Below, piece after piece: positions 18,147 through 25,710 of a stretch of 34,868 nt of DNA. Numbering within the stretch: the first letter of the stretch is position 1; each line of letters opens with the position of its first letter. The translations under genes were made by a program, and so were the position numbers. The notes beneath the pieces are model-generated. The model was given only the letters and a program-made list of their open reading frames with translations, searched no databases and was not told the DNA's origin. The DNA is from Candidatus Methylomirabilis sp. (GTDB taxonomy: Bacteria; DYJV01): positions 10,963 to 45,830 of the forward strand of contig DYJV01000012.1 in NCBI GenBank assembly GCA_020722945.1. Direction: 5' to 3'.

Positions 18147-19199
18147 TTGATACGTAAGAAAACCAAAGCGATCAATGTTGGAAAAGTCAAGATAGGTGGA
18201 GACAATCCTATTACTATTCAGTCCATGACAAACACCAAAACTGAAGATATAGAAGCAACTGTCTGCCAGATAATTGACCTTGAAAATGCAGGATGTGAAA
18301 TAGTCCGTGTAGCTGTCCCTACAGAAGAAGCAGCGGCAAATATATCGAAAATAAAGGATAAGATAAATATCCCTCTGATTGCCGATATCCATTTTCTTCA
18401 TAAACTTGCGGTAAAATCGATAGAAAATGGAGCTGATGCCGTAAGGATAAATCCAGGTAATATCGGTTCTCTTTCAAGGATAAAAAATATAGTTGATGCA
18501 GCAAAAGCTCACAATGTATCTATCAGAATTGGAGTAAATGGAGGGTCTCTTGAAAAAGAGATACATGCCAAATATGGCAAGATATCGAGCGATGCACTTG
18601 TTGAAAGTGCTATAAAAAATATAAAGATAATTGAAGATATGAATTTTGATCAGATAAAAGTATCGATCAAAGCATCAGATATAAATCTTACTGTAGAGAG
18701 CTACCAGAAACTATCAGAAATAATTGATTATCCTCTCCATATAGGGGTTACAGAGGCAGGCACCATCTATTCAGGCTCAATAAAATCATCAATCGGTTTG
18801 GGGATACTCCTCTACAAAGGTATCGGTGATACAATGAGGGTTTCACTCACTGGTGACCCTGTCGAAGAGGTAAATGTAGGCTGGAAAATACTTAACTTCC
18901 TTGGGTTAAGAAAGAGAGGGGTAGAAATTATCTCATGTCCAACATGTGGCAGGACTGAAATAGATATTATATCTCTTGCAAACTCTGTGGAAAAGAAATT
19001 AAACTTTGTAAAGAAGAGTATTAAAGTTGCTGTTATGGGCTGTGTAGTAAATGGTCCTGGTGAGGCTAAAGAGGCTGATATAGGTATTGCAGGGGGGAGA
19101 GAAGTTGGTTTGCTTTTCAGAAAAGGTGAGATAATAAAGAAAGTTCCTATGCAAACTCTTGAAGATGAGCTTCTAAAAGAGATAAACAAGCTTCTATAA
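18147..19199 (+). CDS. ispG: 4-hydroxy-3-methylbut-2-en-1-yl diphosphate synthase
   Basis: 350 residues from a TTG start, with AGAGAGG upstream. It begins RKKTKAINVGKVKIGGDNPI and QSMTNTKTEDIEATV, the IspG/GcpE N-terminus, followed by IPLIADIHFLHKLA and VRINPGNIG in the TIM-barrel part. The C-terminal ferredoxin-like domain has the iron-sulfur ligands in SCPTCGRTEID (Cys ~264 and ~267) and GCVVNGPGEAKEADIGIAGG. This is the short bacterial form without the plant/Chlamydia insertion. It converts MEcPP to HMBPP, the sixth step of the non-mevalonate isoprenoid pathway, using a [4Fe-4S] cluster. No other isoprenoid gene is in the window. An AT-rich inverted repeat follows (19198-19205 with 19233-19240) but is too weak to call a terminator. 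Confidence 0.97.
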   Translation: MIRKKTKAINVGKVKIGGDNPITIQSMTNTKTEDIEATVCQIIDLENAGCEIVRVAVPTEEAAANISKIKDKINIPLIADIHFLHKLAVKSIENGADAVRINPGNIGSLSRIKNIVDAAKAHNVSIRIGVNGGSLEKEIHAKYGKISSDALVESAIKNIKIIEDMNFDQIKVSIKASDINLTVESYQKLSEIIDYPLHIGVTEAGTIYSGSIKSSIGLGILLYKGIGDTMRVSLTGDPVEEVNVGWKILNFLGLRKRGVEIISCPTCGRTEIDIISLANSVEKKLNFVKKSIKVAVMGCVVNGPGEAKEADIGIAGGREVGLLFRKGEIIKKVPMQTLEDELLKEINKLL

Positions 19200-19475
19200 T
19201 TATTTTTAAAATAGGGAGTGATTATAAGTTAGAAATAATTTTATATTTTTATGAAAAGTTGCTAAATTGAATAATTTTAGATGGTTATATCACGGTTATT
19301 AAACCTGACCAAACTTGACTTTCAATAACCCATTGTTATTACTATGATTGCAGACTCAAAAATTTTTCTAATAATAAAGTTATGGTTCAGCAGAAACATA
19401 TTAACATTAGTGCTAATAAAGTTTTATCTATTGTGATAGAACACTCTTAAAAATAATAATTTAATAGGGGGATTT

Positions 19476-20690
19476 ATGTCATCATTTAAAGCAGCAGAAA
19501 AAATGAAAGAGATACTCGGTAGATATTTTGAAGATTTTAAAGATAGTTCTAATAAAGTAGCATGGGTTACCAGTGTTGGACCTGCAGAGCTTTTACATAG
19601 TTTTGGATTTAAAGTCTATTATCCTGAAAATCATGGTGCAATGCTTGGTGCAAGTAAAAGAGCATCAGATTACATACCATACGCAAATGCCGTAGGATAC
19701 TCACCAGAGATATGCTCCTACCTTACAAGTGATGTAGGTGCATTTTTAAAGGGTGAGACACCTATGTCAAAAGCTTATGGGCTTAAAAGTGTCCCAAAAC
19801 CTGATATCTTGGTATACAACACAAACCAATGCAGAGATGTTCAGGACTGGTTTCTCTTTTATGGCAAATATTTCAATGTTCCTGTAATAGGTGTGAGCTC
19901 ACCTAAAAATATAAATGAGGTTGACGATGTTGTAATTAATGATGTTGCAAATCAAATCAGGTCTCTTGTCCCTACTCTTGAAAAAGTATCAGGAGTAAAA
20001 TTTGACTTAGATAGATTTAAAGAAGTAGTGAAAAAATCTTACGATACAACTATTCTCTGGAAAGAGTGCCTTTTCTTTGGTAAAAATATCCCTTCACCTT
20101 TGACTTTCTTTGACTACAATATTTTTATGGCTCCTGCAGTAGTTTTAAGAGGGACAGATGACGCTATCAATTTTTATAAAGAGTTAAATAGTGAAATCAG
20201 GGAGAGAGTGTCCCAATCACTTTCAACAGTAAAAAATCAGAAAGTCCGATTGTATTGGGACGGGATGCCGGTATGGGGTAGATTGAGAATGCTTTCAGAA
20301 CTATTTAATGAGTTAGGTGTAGCAATAGTTGTCTCAACATACTGTAATAGCTGGATATTTGAAGATTTTGGCTACGATTTTAACAAACCTTTTGAAAGTA
20401 TGGCAAAAGCATACCTTGAGCTCTTTATCGTCCGTTCAGAACCTGTGAAGGAGGGGATCGTAACAAAATGGATGGATGAGTTTAAAACTGACGGAATTAT
20501 TTATCACGATGCCAAAACCTGCCCTTACAACAGTAACAGTAGATATGGTATGCCTCAGAGGATACAGAAGAAAACATCCAAACCTTACCTTATAATCAAT
20601 GGTGATCTCAATGATATGAGACTATTTTCAGATGAACAGAGCAAAACAAATGTTGAGGCTTTTGTTGAGCAGATACTTGACAACAAGTAA
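19476..20690 (+). CDS. 2-hydroxyacyl-CoA dehydratase / benzoyl-CoA reductase family subunit (HgdB/BcrB-like)
   Basis: 404 residues. The sequence follows the HGD-D family throughout: KVAWVTSVGPAELLHSFGFK, VYYPENHGAMLGASK, PEICSYLTSDVGAFLKG, VYNTNQCRDVQDWFLFYGKY, YWDGMPVWGRLRML, TYCNSWIF and HDAKTCPYNSNSRYG. The Cys residues in the PEICSY, NQCRD and TYCNS segments are in positions that hold the [4Fe-4S] cluster in the family. Members carry out radical dehydration of 2-hydroxyacyl-CoA or reduction of aromatic CoA esters after ATP-driven electron transfer from an HgdC-type activator. Neither an activator nor the partner subunit is in this window, so the substrate is unknown. A ribosome site TAGGGGG precedes the ATG. 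It is transcribed alone between two gaps of about 250 bases. Confidence 0.85.
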   Translation: MSSFKAAEKMKEILGRYFEDFKDSSNKVAWVTSVGPAELLHSFGFKVYYPENHGAMLGASKRASDYIPYANAVGYSPEICSYLTSDVGAFLKGETPMSKAYGLKSVPKPDILVYNTNQCRDVQDWFLFYGKYFNVPVIGVSSPKNINEVDDVVINDVANQIRSLVPTLEKVSGVKFDLDRFKEVVKKSYDTTILWKECLFFGKNIPSPLTFFDYNIFMAPAVVLRGTDDAINFYKELNSEIRERVSQSLSTVKNQKVRLYWDGMPVWGRLRMLSELFNELGVAIVVSTYCNSWIFEDFGYDFNKPFESMAKAYLELFIVRSEPVKEGIVTKWMDEFKTDGIIYHDAKTCPYNSNSRYGMPQRIQKKTSKPYLIINGDLNDMRLFSDEQSKTNVEAFVEQILDNK

Positions 20691-20934
20691 ATTCATTAAA
20701 TTTTTTGATAAAGTAAGAAATTTTTATTAGATTTACAAAATTACTGCAGAATATAAAAACTATTTTAAATTAAATATTTTAGTTACTTTAATAATAAATT
20801 GCTTTTATCTTACTTATCGGAGTTACAAATGGGAAAACTTTATAAAATTAACTTTCTTATTGCTCCTAATTGTGTTTAACTATTTAATTCCAATATATCC
20901 AAAATAGTAAAACAAGGAGTTAACAAAAAAATAT

Positions 20935-21867
20935 ATGGATAAATTGAAACATATCTTTGGTCCCGTCCCTTCAAGGAGATTAGGGGTTTCACTCGGAGTT
21001 GATCTTGTCCCACACAAAACCTGCAATCTTAACTGCGTTTACTGTGAGTGTGGATTAACTACAAATCATACAAACAAAAGGAGAGAGTATGTCAAAGCAG
21101 ACAAGATCAAACAGGAGCTTGATTTTTATTTTAAAGAGAGAAGAGAGCTTGATTTTATAACATTCTCAGGAGCAGGTGAGCCTCTGCTCAATTCAAAAAT
21201 AGGTGAAGTAGCAACATATATCAAAAATAATTTTAGTGGTTATCAAATAGCTCTACTTACAAATGGAATCCTTCTATCAGAAGAGAGTATCATAAATGAG
21301 ATAAAAGATATTGACCTTATCATCCCTTCACTTGATGCTGCAAGTGAAGATATTTTTAAAAAAATCAATAAACCACATAAGGATATTATTTTTAAAGATT
21401 ATATTAATGGACTTACTAATTTGAGGAAACATTTTCACAATCAGATATGGCTTGAAGTTTTTTTTATCAAAGGTATTAATGATTCCAAAGATCAAATATC
21501 AGAGATAAACGAAATAATAAAAGATATAAACCCTGACAAAATCCAGATAAACACAGTTGACAGACCACCAGCTTTAGAAAATATATGCCCTATTGATATC
21601 GAAAAAGCTGAACAGATAAGGGAGATATTAGGTAGTAGAGCTGAGATAGTTGGTAATTTCAGGGATAAAAAGATTGCAGCAAATGAGAGTATCGAGTTGC
21701 TCAAGAATTCCCTTTTACGCCGTCCACTTACCATTGATGATATCAGAAGTGTTACATCTATGCATACAAATGAGATAAATAAACTTTTAGATATTCTTGA
21801 AAAAGATGGCGATATTGAAACTTTCAGGAGTGAAAGAGGGATATTTTATAAGTTGAGGGGTAATTAA
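20935..21867 (+). CDS. Radical SAM protein (COG0731-like, GPVPSRR family)
   Basis: 310 residues. The N-terminus KHIFGPVPSRRLGVSLGVDL precedes the radical SAM cluster motif CNLNCVYCECG (Cys30, Cys34, Cys37) and FITFSGAGEPLLN, the GGE-like SAM-binding strand. The barrel ends around residue 235. The C-terminal ~60 residues (RPLTIDDIRSVTSMHTNEIN, then LLDILEKDGDIETF) form a winged-helix-like domain. The family is related to TYW1/wyosine synthesis radical SAM enzymes, but bacterial members of this type have no established reaction. The only AAGGAG upstream is 15 bases from the ATG, an unusually long spacing with no alternative start codon in frame. It overlaps rsmI by one base (TAATG). No signal in the 244-base upstream gap apart from a possible 16-codon ORF. 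Confidence 0.87.
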   Translation: MDKLKHIFGPVPSRRLGVSLGVDLVPHKTCNLNCVYCECGLTTNHTNKRREYVKADKIKQELDFYFKERRELDFITFSGAGEPLLNSKIGEVATYIKNNFSGYQIALLTNGILLSEESIINEIKDIDLIIPSLDAASEDIFKKINKPHKDIIFKDYINGLTNLRKHFHNQIWLEVFFIKGINDSKDQISEINEIIKDINPDKIQINTVDRPPALENICPIDIEKAEQIREILGSRAEIVGNFRDKKIAANESIELLKNSLLRRPLTIDDIRSVTSMHTNEINKLLDILEKDGDIETFRSERGIFYKLRGN

Positions 21868-22685
21868 TGAATAATATATTCATAGTGGCAACACCAATAG
21901 GAAATCTCGATGACTTCTCATTTAGAGCTTTAAAAACATTGAGAAATGTTGACTTGATACTTGCAGAGGATACGAGGGTCACCAAAAAACTACTCGATAG
22001 ATACGGGATATCTAAAAAAATCATAAGTTTTAACGAACACAACGAACAATCGAAACTTACTTATCTCAAAACTAATTTGAATCAGTTTAAAAATATAGCA
22101 TTGCTTTCAGATGCAGGAACACCCTTGATTTCAGATCCCGGTAAAAGTCTCGTCCAATTTGCTTTTGATAACAATCTTAAAGTTACCCCTATCCCTGGTC
22201 CATCAGCATTGACAACACTCATTTCAGTTGCACCTTTTGAAGTGAGAGAGTTTACATTTTTAGGATTCCTTGAAAAGAGAGCCACACTTAAAAATGACCA
22301 GATTCAAAAAGCGTTAGAGAGCAACACTACTTTTATATTCTTCGAATCTCCAAATAGGATTATCGAAACTTTGGAAATCCTTGCCAAATTTGACAGCAAA
22401 AGGATGCTTCTTGTAGGAAGAGAGCTAACAAAGCTCTTTGAGGAGATTATTTATCTCAATTCAAAAGAAGCATTGGAGCACTTCAAAAATCATCCACCAA
22501 AGGGGGAATTTGTGATTGCTGTTTCAAAGAGTGACCAAAATGAATCAAAAGATGAAGAGATATACCTTGAAGATATCAAACTCCTCAAAGATATAGGAAT
22601 CTCATCAAAAGATATAACAACCTTTATTTCTAAAAAATATAACTTGAAAAAAAACTCTATTTACAATAAAATTCTGAAAACATAA
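21867..22685 (+). CDS. rsmI: 16S rRNA (cytidine(1402)-2'-O)-methyltransferase
   Basis: 272 residues. Signatures of RsmI (YraL), a tetrapyrrole-methylase-fold enzyme: FIVATPIGNLDDFSFRAL at the N-terminus, LAEDTRVTKKLLDRYGI, ALLSDAGTPLISDPG, VTPIPGPSALTTLISVA, FLGFLEKR and FFESPNRIIETLEIL. The C-terminal ~50 residues are a small helical domain (LLKDIGISSKDITTFISKKY) also present in other members. It methylates the 2'-OH of C1402 in the decoding centre of 16S rRNA, with S-adenosylmethionine. The ATG overlaps the stop of the radical SAM gene by one base. dnaB follows 11-20 bases later. Confidence 0.96.
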   Translation: MNNIFIVATPIGNLDDFSFRALKTLRNVDLILAEDTRVTKKLLDRYGISKKIISFNEHNEQSKLTYLKTNLNQFKNIALLSDAGTPLISDPGKSLVQFAFDNNLKVTPIPGPSALTTLISVAPFEVREFTFLGFLEKRATLKNDQIQKALESNTTFIFFESPNRIIETLEILAKFDSKRMLLVGRELTKLFEEIIYLNSKEALEHFKNHPPKGEFVIAVSKSDQNESKDEEIYLEDIKLLKDIGISSKDITTFISKKYNLKKNSIYNKILKT

Positions 22686-22705
22686 AATGAAAAAAATTGG
22701 AAAAT

Positions 22706-24100
22706 ATGAATATAAATAAGCATACACCATTTAATATAGATGCAGAAAAAGCAGTTTTAGGTGCAATATTCCTCGATAATAGGATTATTGATACTCTTGT
22801 TGAGATATTATCAGAAAAAGATTTTTACCAAACAAATTATCAAATACTTTTCAAATCAATAATAGCTCTTTACAAAAAGAGAGAACCTATTGATATACTT
22901 ACATTATCAGAGTATCTCAAAAAAACAAAGGAGCTTGAGCTTGTAGGCGGGGTCAGTGAAATATCTTCAATACTTGATGAAGTTCCTACATCTGCCAATT
23001 TCAAACAGTATGCGAAAATAGTCAAAGAGAAATCTATACTCAGAGAAATTATACGAACTGCTACAGAGATAGTAGAGTTAAGCATGGCAGAACCTGAAGA
23101 TTTGGAAGAATTTCTCGACTTAATAGAGAAGAAGTTCTTCGAACTTAGTGAAAACCGCTTTGAAACATCATATTTTGATATCAAAACTCTCATCTGGGAA
23201 GCTGTTCAGTCTGTAGAGGATCTTTATAAAAAGAAGAGACATACATCAGGGGTTGAAAGTGGATTTTACGACCTTGATGACAAGACAAGTGGATTTCAAC
23301 CATCTGATCTAATAATTATAGCAGGTCGTCCAAGCATGGGTAAAACTGCATTTTCACTTAACATCGCACAGCATATAGCAGTTGAAAGAAAGATACCAGT
23401 AGCCTTCTTCTCACTCGAAATGTCAAAGGAGCAGCTTGCCATGAGACTCCTTTCAAGTGCAACTGGAATAAGCTCAAAGCAGCTTAGAACAGGGATGATA
23501 GCAAAAGATGAGTGGCCAAAGATAAGCTATGCAGCAGGGGCACTTTCAGATGGTAAGCTTTTCATCGATGACACACCTGCAATGACAATACTTGAAATAC
23601 GTGCAAAAGCAAGAAGACTTAAAGCCCAAGAGGATATTCAAATTCTTATGGTAGATTATCTTCAGTTAATCCGTGGATTGACATCAAAAGATAATTCAAG
23701 GGAGCGGGAGATTTCAGAGATTTCAAGATCACTCAAAAATCTTGCAAGAGAGTTGAAGATCCCTGTAATAGCATTATCTCAGCTCAACCGTAGCTTGGAA
23801 ACACGTTCAGACAAAAGACCACAGCTATCAGACCTTAGAGAATCTGGTGCAATTGAGCAAGATGCTGATGTGATAATATTTATATACAGAGATGAGGTTT
23901 ACAACAAAGATAAACAGGATAACAAAGGTTCTGCAGAGATAATTATAGGTAAGCAGCGTAACGGTCCAACAGGGGTGGTAAATCTCTTTTTTGACAGTGA
24001 GAAAACTACTTTTAGAAATCTGGCAACAGGGCACAATATGGATCTCCTCTCTGATTACGAACCTTCTTCAAAAGAGGATACATCCTTTAATGAAATATAG
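22706..24100 (+). CDS. dnaB: Replicative DNA helicase
   Basis: 464 residues from the ATG at 22706 (MNINKHTPFNIDAEKAVLGA). The track's TTG at 22697 adds three residues; neither start has a strong ribosome site. The N-terminal domain (residues ~8-110) has AEKAVLGAIFLDNRIIDTLV. The linker is followed by the RecA-like domain: TSGFQPSDLIIIAGRPSMGK (Walker A, ~208-216), FFSLEMSKEQLAMRLLSSAT, LMVDYLQLIRG (Walker B), ALSQLNRSLETRSDKRPQLS and RESGAIEQDADVIIFIYRDE. It unwinds DNA 5'-3' at the replication fork as a hexamer on the lagging strand. No intein is seen. dprA follows with an 11-base overlap. Confidence 0.97.
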   Translation: MNINKHTPFNIDAEKAVLGAIFLDNRIIDTLVEILSEKDFYQTNYQILFKSIIALYKKREPIDILTLSEYLKKTKELELVGGVSEISSILDEVPTSANFKQYAKIVKEKSILREIIRTATEIVELSMAEPEDLEEFLDLIEKKFFELSENRFETSYFDIKTLIWEAVQSVEDLYKKKRHTSGVESGFYDLDDKTSGFQPSDLIIIAGRPSMGKTAFSLNIAQHIAVERKIPVAFFSLEMSKEQLAMRLLSSATGISSKQLRTGMIAKDEWPKISYAAGALSDGKLFIDDTPAMTILEIRAKARRLKAQEDIQILMVDYLQLIRGLTSKDNSREREISEISRSLKNLARELKIPVIALSQLNRSLETRSDKRPQLSDLRESGAIEQDADVIIFIYRDEVYNKDKQDNKGSAEIIIGKQRNGPTGVVNLFFDSEKTTFRNLATGHNMDLLSDYEPSSKEDTSFNEI

Positions 24101-25166
24101 CCAAATGGATACAACCAAATATTGGATTGCACTTAAGAAACTTCCCAGAGTAGGTGATATAACCTTCATAAAACTTATAAAAAATGGTGATGACATCTGT
24201 GATACTTTTAACCAGCACACTTGTGAGAAAAGTTTTAAAGATGAAACACTTACTCTTGCTGAGAGAGAGCTTAATATATGCCGACAATTAGGTATAACCG
24301 TAATTAGATATACAGATGATATTTATCCAGAAACCTTAAAAGAGATCTATTCACCCCCCCCTATCTTATACGCTCTTGGAAAGATAGATATATTATCCCA
24401 AAAAGATAAGGTTGCAATAGTAGGTTCAAGGAACCCTACTATCTATGGTAAAAATGCAACCATAGAGATTGTAAAGAATCTTTCAGGGCTTAATATTGTT
24501 ACAGTAAGTGGTTTTGCAAAGGGGATTGATACAATTGTCCATGAAACAAGTATTAACAACAAAATTTCTACAATTGGTGTATTAGGTTGTGGGATAAACA
24601 TCATCTACCCTGCAAGTAACAAAAATTTATACAAAGAGATGATACGGGATAATCTTCTAATTACTGAATTTGATATTGACACTAAACCAGATTCAGTAAA
24701 TTTCCCAAAGAGAAATAGAATAATAAGTGGAATAAGTAAATCTATTGTTGTAACAGAAGCTTCAATGAATAGTGGTTCTCTGATAACAGCGGAGTTTGGG
24801 AACAATCAGGGTAAAGATATATTTGCTATCCCAGGCTCTATCTTCAGCTACAAATCTCAAGGGACAAATTTTCTGATAAAAAGTGGAGCTTACCTTCTAC
24901 AAAACTCCAAAGATATCTTAGAGATATCCTTTCCTCACAAAGTAGAGGATTATCCGAAAAATACAAAAATTTCAGAACCTAAAATATTTACAAATGAAGG
25001 GGTAAAAAAAATATACGAGCTGATAGAGAAAGAATCACCCACATTAGACAACTTAATCTTAAAAAGCAGATTGACAACTTCAGAGATTTTACCCATACTG
25101 ACAAATTTACAGATACTTGGCTACATAAAAGAGGGGAGCGGAAAGATATATGAGGCAGTTAATTAA
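24090..25166 (+). CDS. dprA: DNA processing protein DprA
   Basis: About 358 residues from the ATG at 24090 (MKYSQMDTTKYWIALKKLPR), overlapping dnaB by 11 bases. The track's 23991 start lies in the dnaB Walker region and is not credible; the ATG at 24105 is also possible. An N-terminal helical region leads to the Rossmann-like DprA domain: KVAIVGSRNPTIYGKNATIE, VSGFAKGIDTIVHETS, TIGVLGCGINIIYPASNKNL, SVNFPKRNRIISGISKSIVV, ASMNSGSLITAEFGNNQGKD and AIPGSIFS. A C-terminal winged helix spans about the last 60 residues. DprA loads RecA on incoming single-stranded DNA during natural transformation, but it is widespread in bacteria not known to be competent. The end overlaps the DUF4390 gene by 17 bases. 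Confidence 0.95.
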   Translation: MKYSQMDTTKYWIALKKLPRVGDITFIKLIKNGDDICDTFNQHTCEKSFKDETLTLAERELNICRQLGITVIRYTDDIYPETLKEIYSPPPILYALGKIDILSQKDKVAIVGSRNPTIYGKNATIEIVKNLSGLNIVTVSGFAKGIDTIVHETSINNKISTIGVLGCGINIIYPASNKNLYKEMIRDNLLITEFDIDTKPDSVNFPKRNRIISGISKSIVVTEASMNSGSLITAEFGNNQGKDIFAIPGSIFSYKSQGTNFLIKSGAYLLQNSKDILEISFPHKVEDYPKNTKISEPKIFTNEGVKKIYELIEKESPTLDNLILKSRLTTSEILPILTNLQILGYIKEGSGKIYEAVN

Positions 25167-25710
25167 AAATATTATATTTATCTTAACAGTATTACTTTTA
25201 TTTGCAGGACATATCAGTTCAAAAGAGAGTTTAGAACATATAGAGATCTACGACAATGGAACTTTGATATTAAAATTATCAAAATCGATAGATACAAACC
25301 TTAAAGATTATATAAACACAGGGGTACCTTTTGAAGCAACTATCAATCTCAAACTTAATAAAGAGGGATTTTGGTTTATACTTAGTGATAAAATAATCAA
25401 AGAATACATAGCATCATTCAAATTCTCTTACAACATAATATACAAAAAATATACCCTTCAAAACAATGAAAAATCGCTTTCATTTGAAGATTATAAATCT
25501 TTTGTAGCAACATTGGGCAATATCAGTATCAATTCATTTATCCCTAAAGAAAGTATAATCAGCCCTAAAAATTACTATATCGAATTGGTTGTAGATTACC
25601 ACCCCGAAAAGGGTAACATTGAAATGAACAGTATAAATATGCTCCCTAAGAACAGCACATATAAAATAGAGAGAAAACTCTATCTACAGGATATAATTTG
25701 GAAAAATTAG
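25150..25710 (+). CDS. DUF4390 exported protein
   Basis: 186 residues. An N-terminal signal peptide or anchor (IKNIIFILTVLLLFAGHISS, residues 4-23) is followed by a single beta-rich domain. It has LEHIEIYDNGTLILKLSKSI, GVPFEATINLKLNKEGFW (the 'G.p.....l.l.r.r.ww' pattern of DUF4390, ~residues 58-76), IYKKYTLQNNEKSLSFEDYK and KNYYIELVVDYHPEKG. DUF4390 proteins are found next to ntrY-like kinases in Proteobacteria and related phyla, as here, but have no assigned biochemical role. It overlaps dprA by 17 bases and ntrY by 13 bases, so translation of all three is likely coupled. The location is probably periplasmic or membrane-anchored, which would suit a partner or sensor input for the kinase; that is inference. 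Confidence 0.8.
   Translation: MRQLIKNIIFILTVLLLFAGHISSKESLEHIEIYDNGTLILKLSKSIDTNLKDYINTGVPFEATINLKLNKEGFWFILSDKIIKEYIASFKFSYNIIYKKYTLQNNEKSLSFEDYKSFVATLGNISINSFIPKESIISPKNYYIELVVDYHPEKGNIEMNSINMLPKNSTYKIERKLYLQDIIWKN

Noticed and set aside
23991-24089. N-terminal extension of DprA in the ORF track
   Set aside because: It overlaps the dnaB coding region by more than 100 bases and adds residues not found in DprA.
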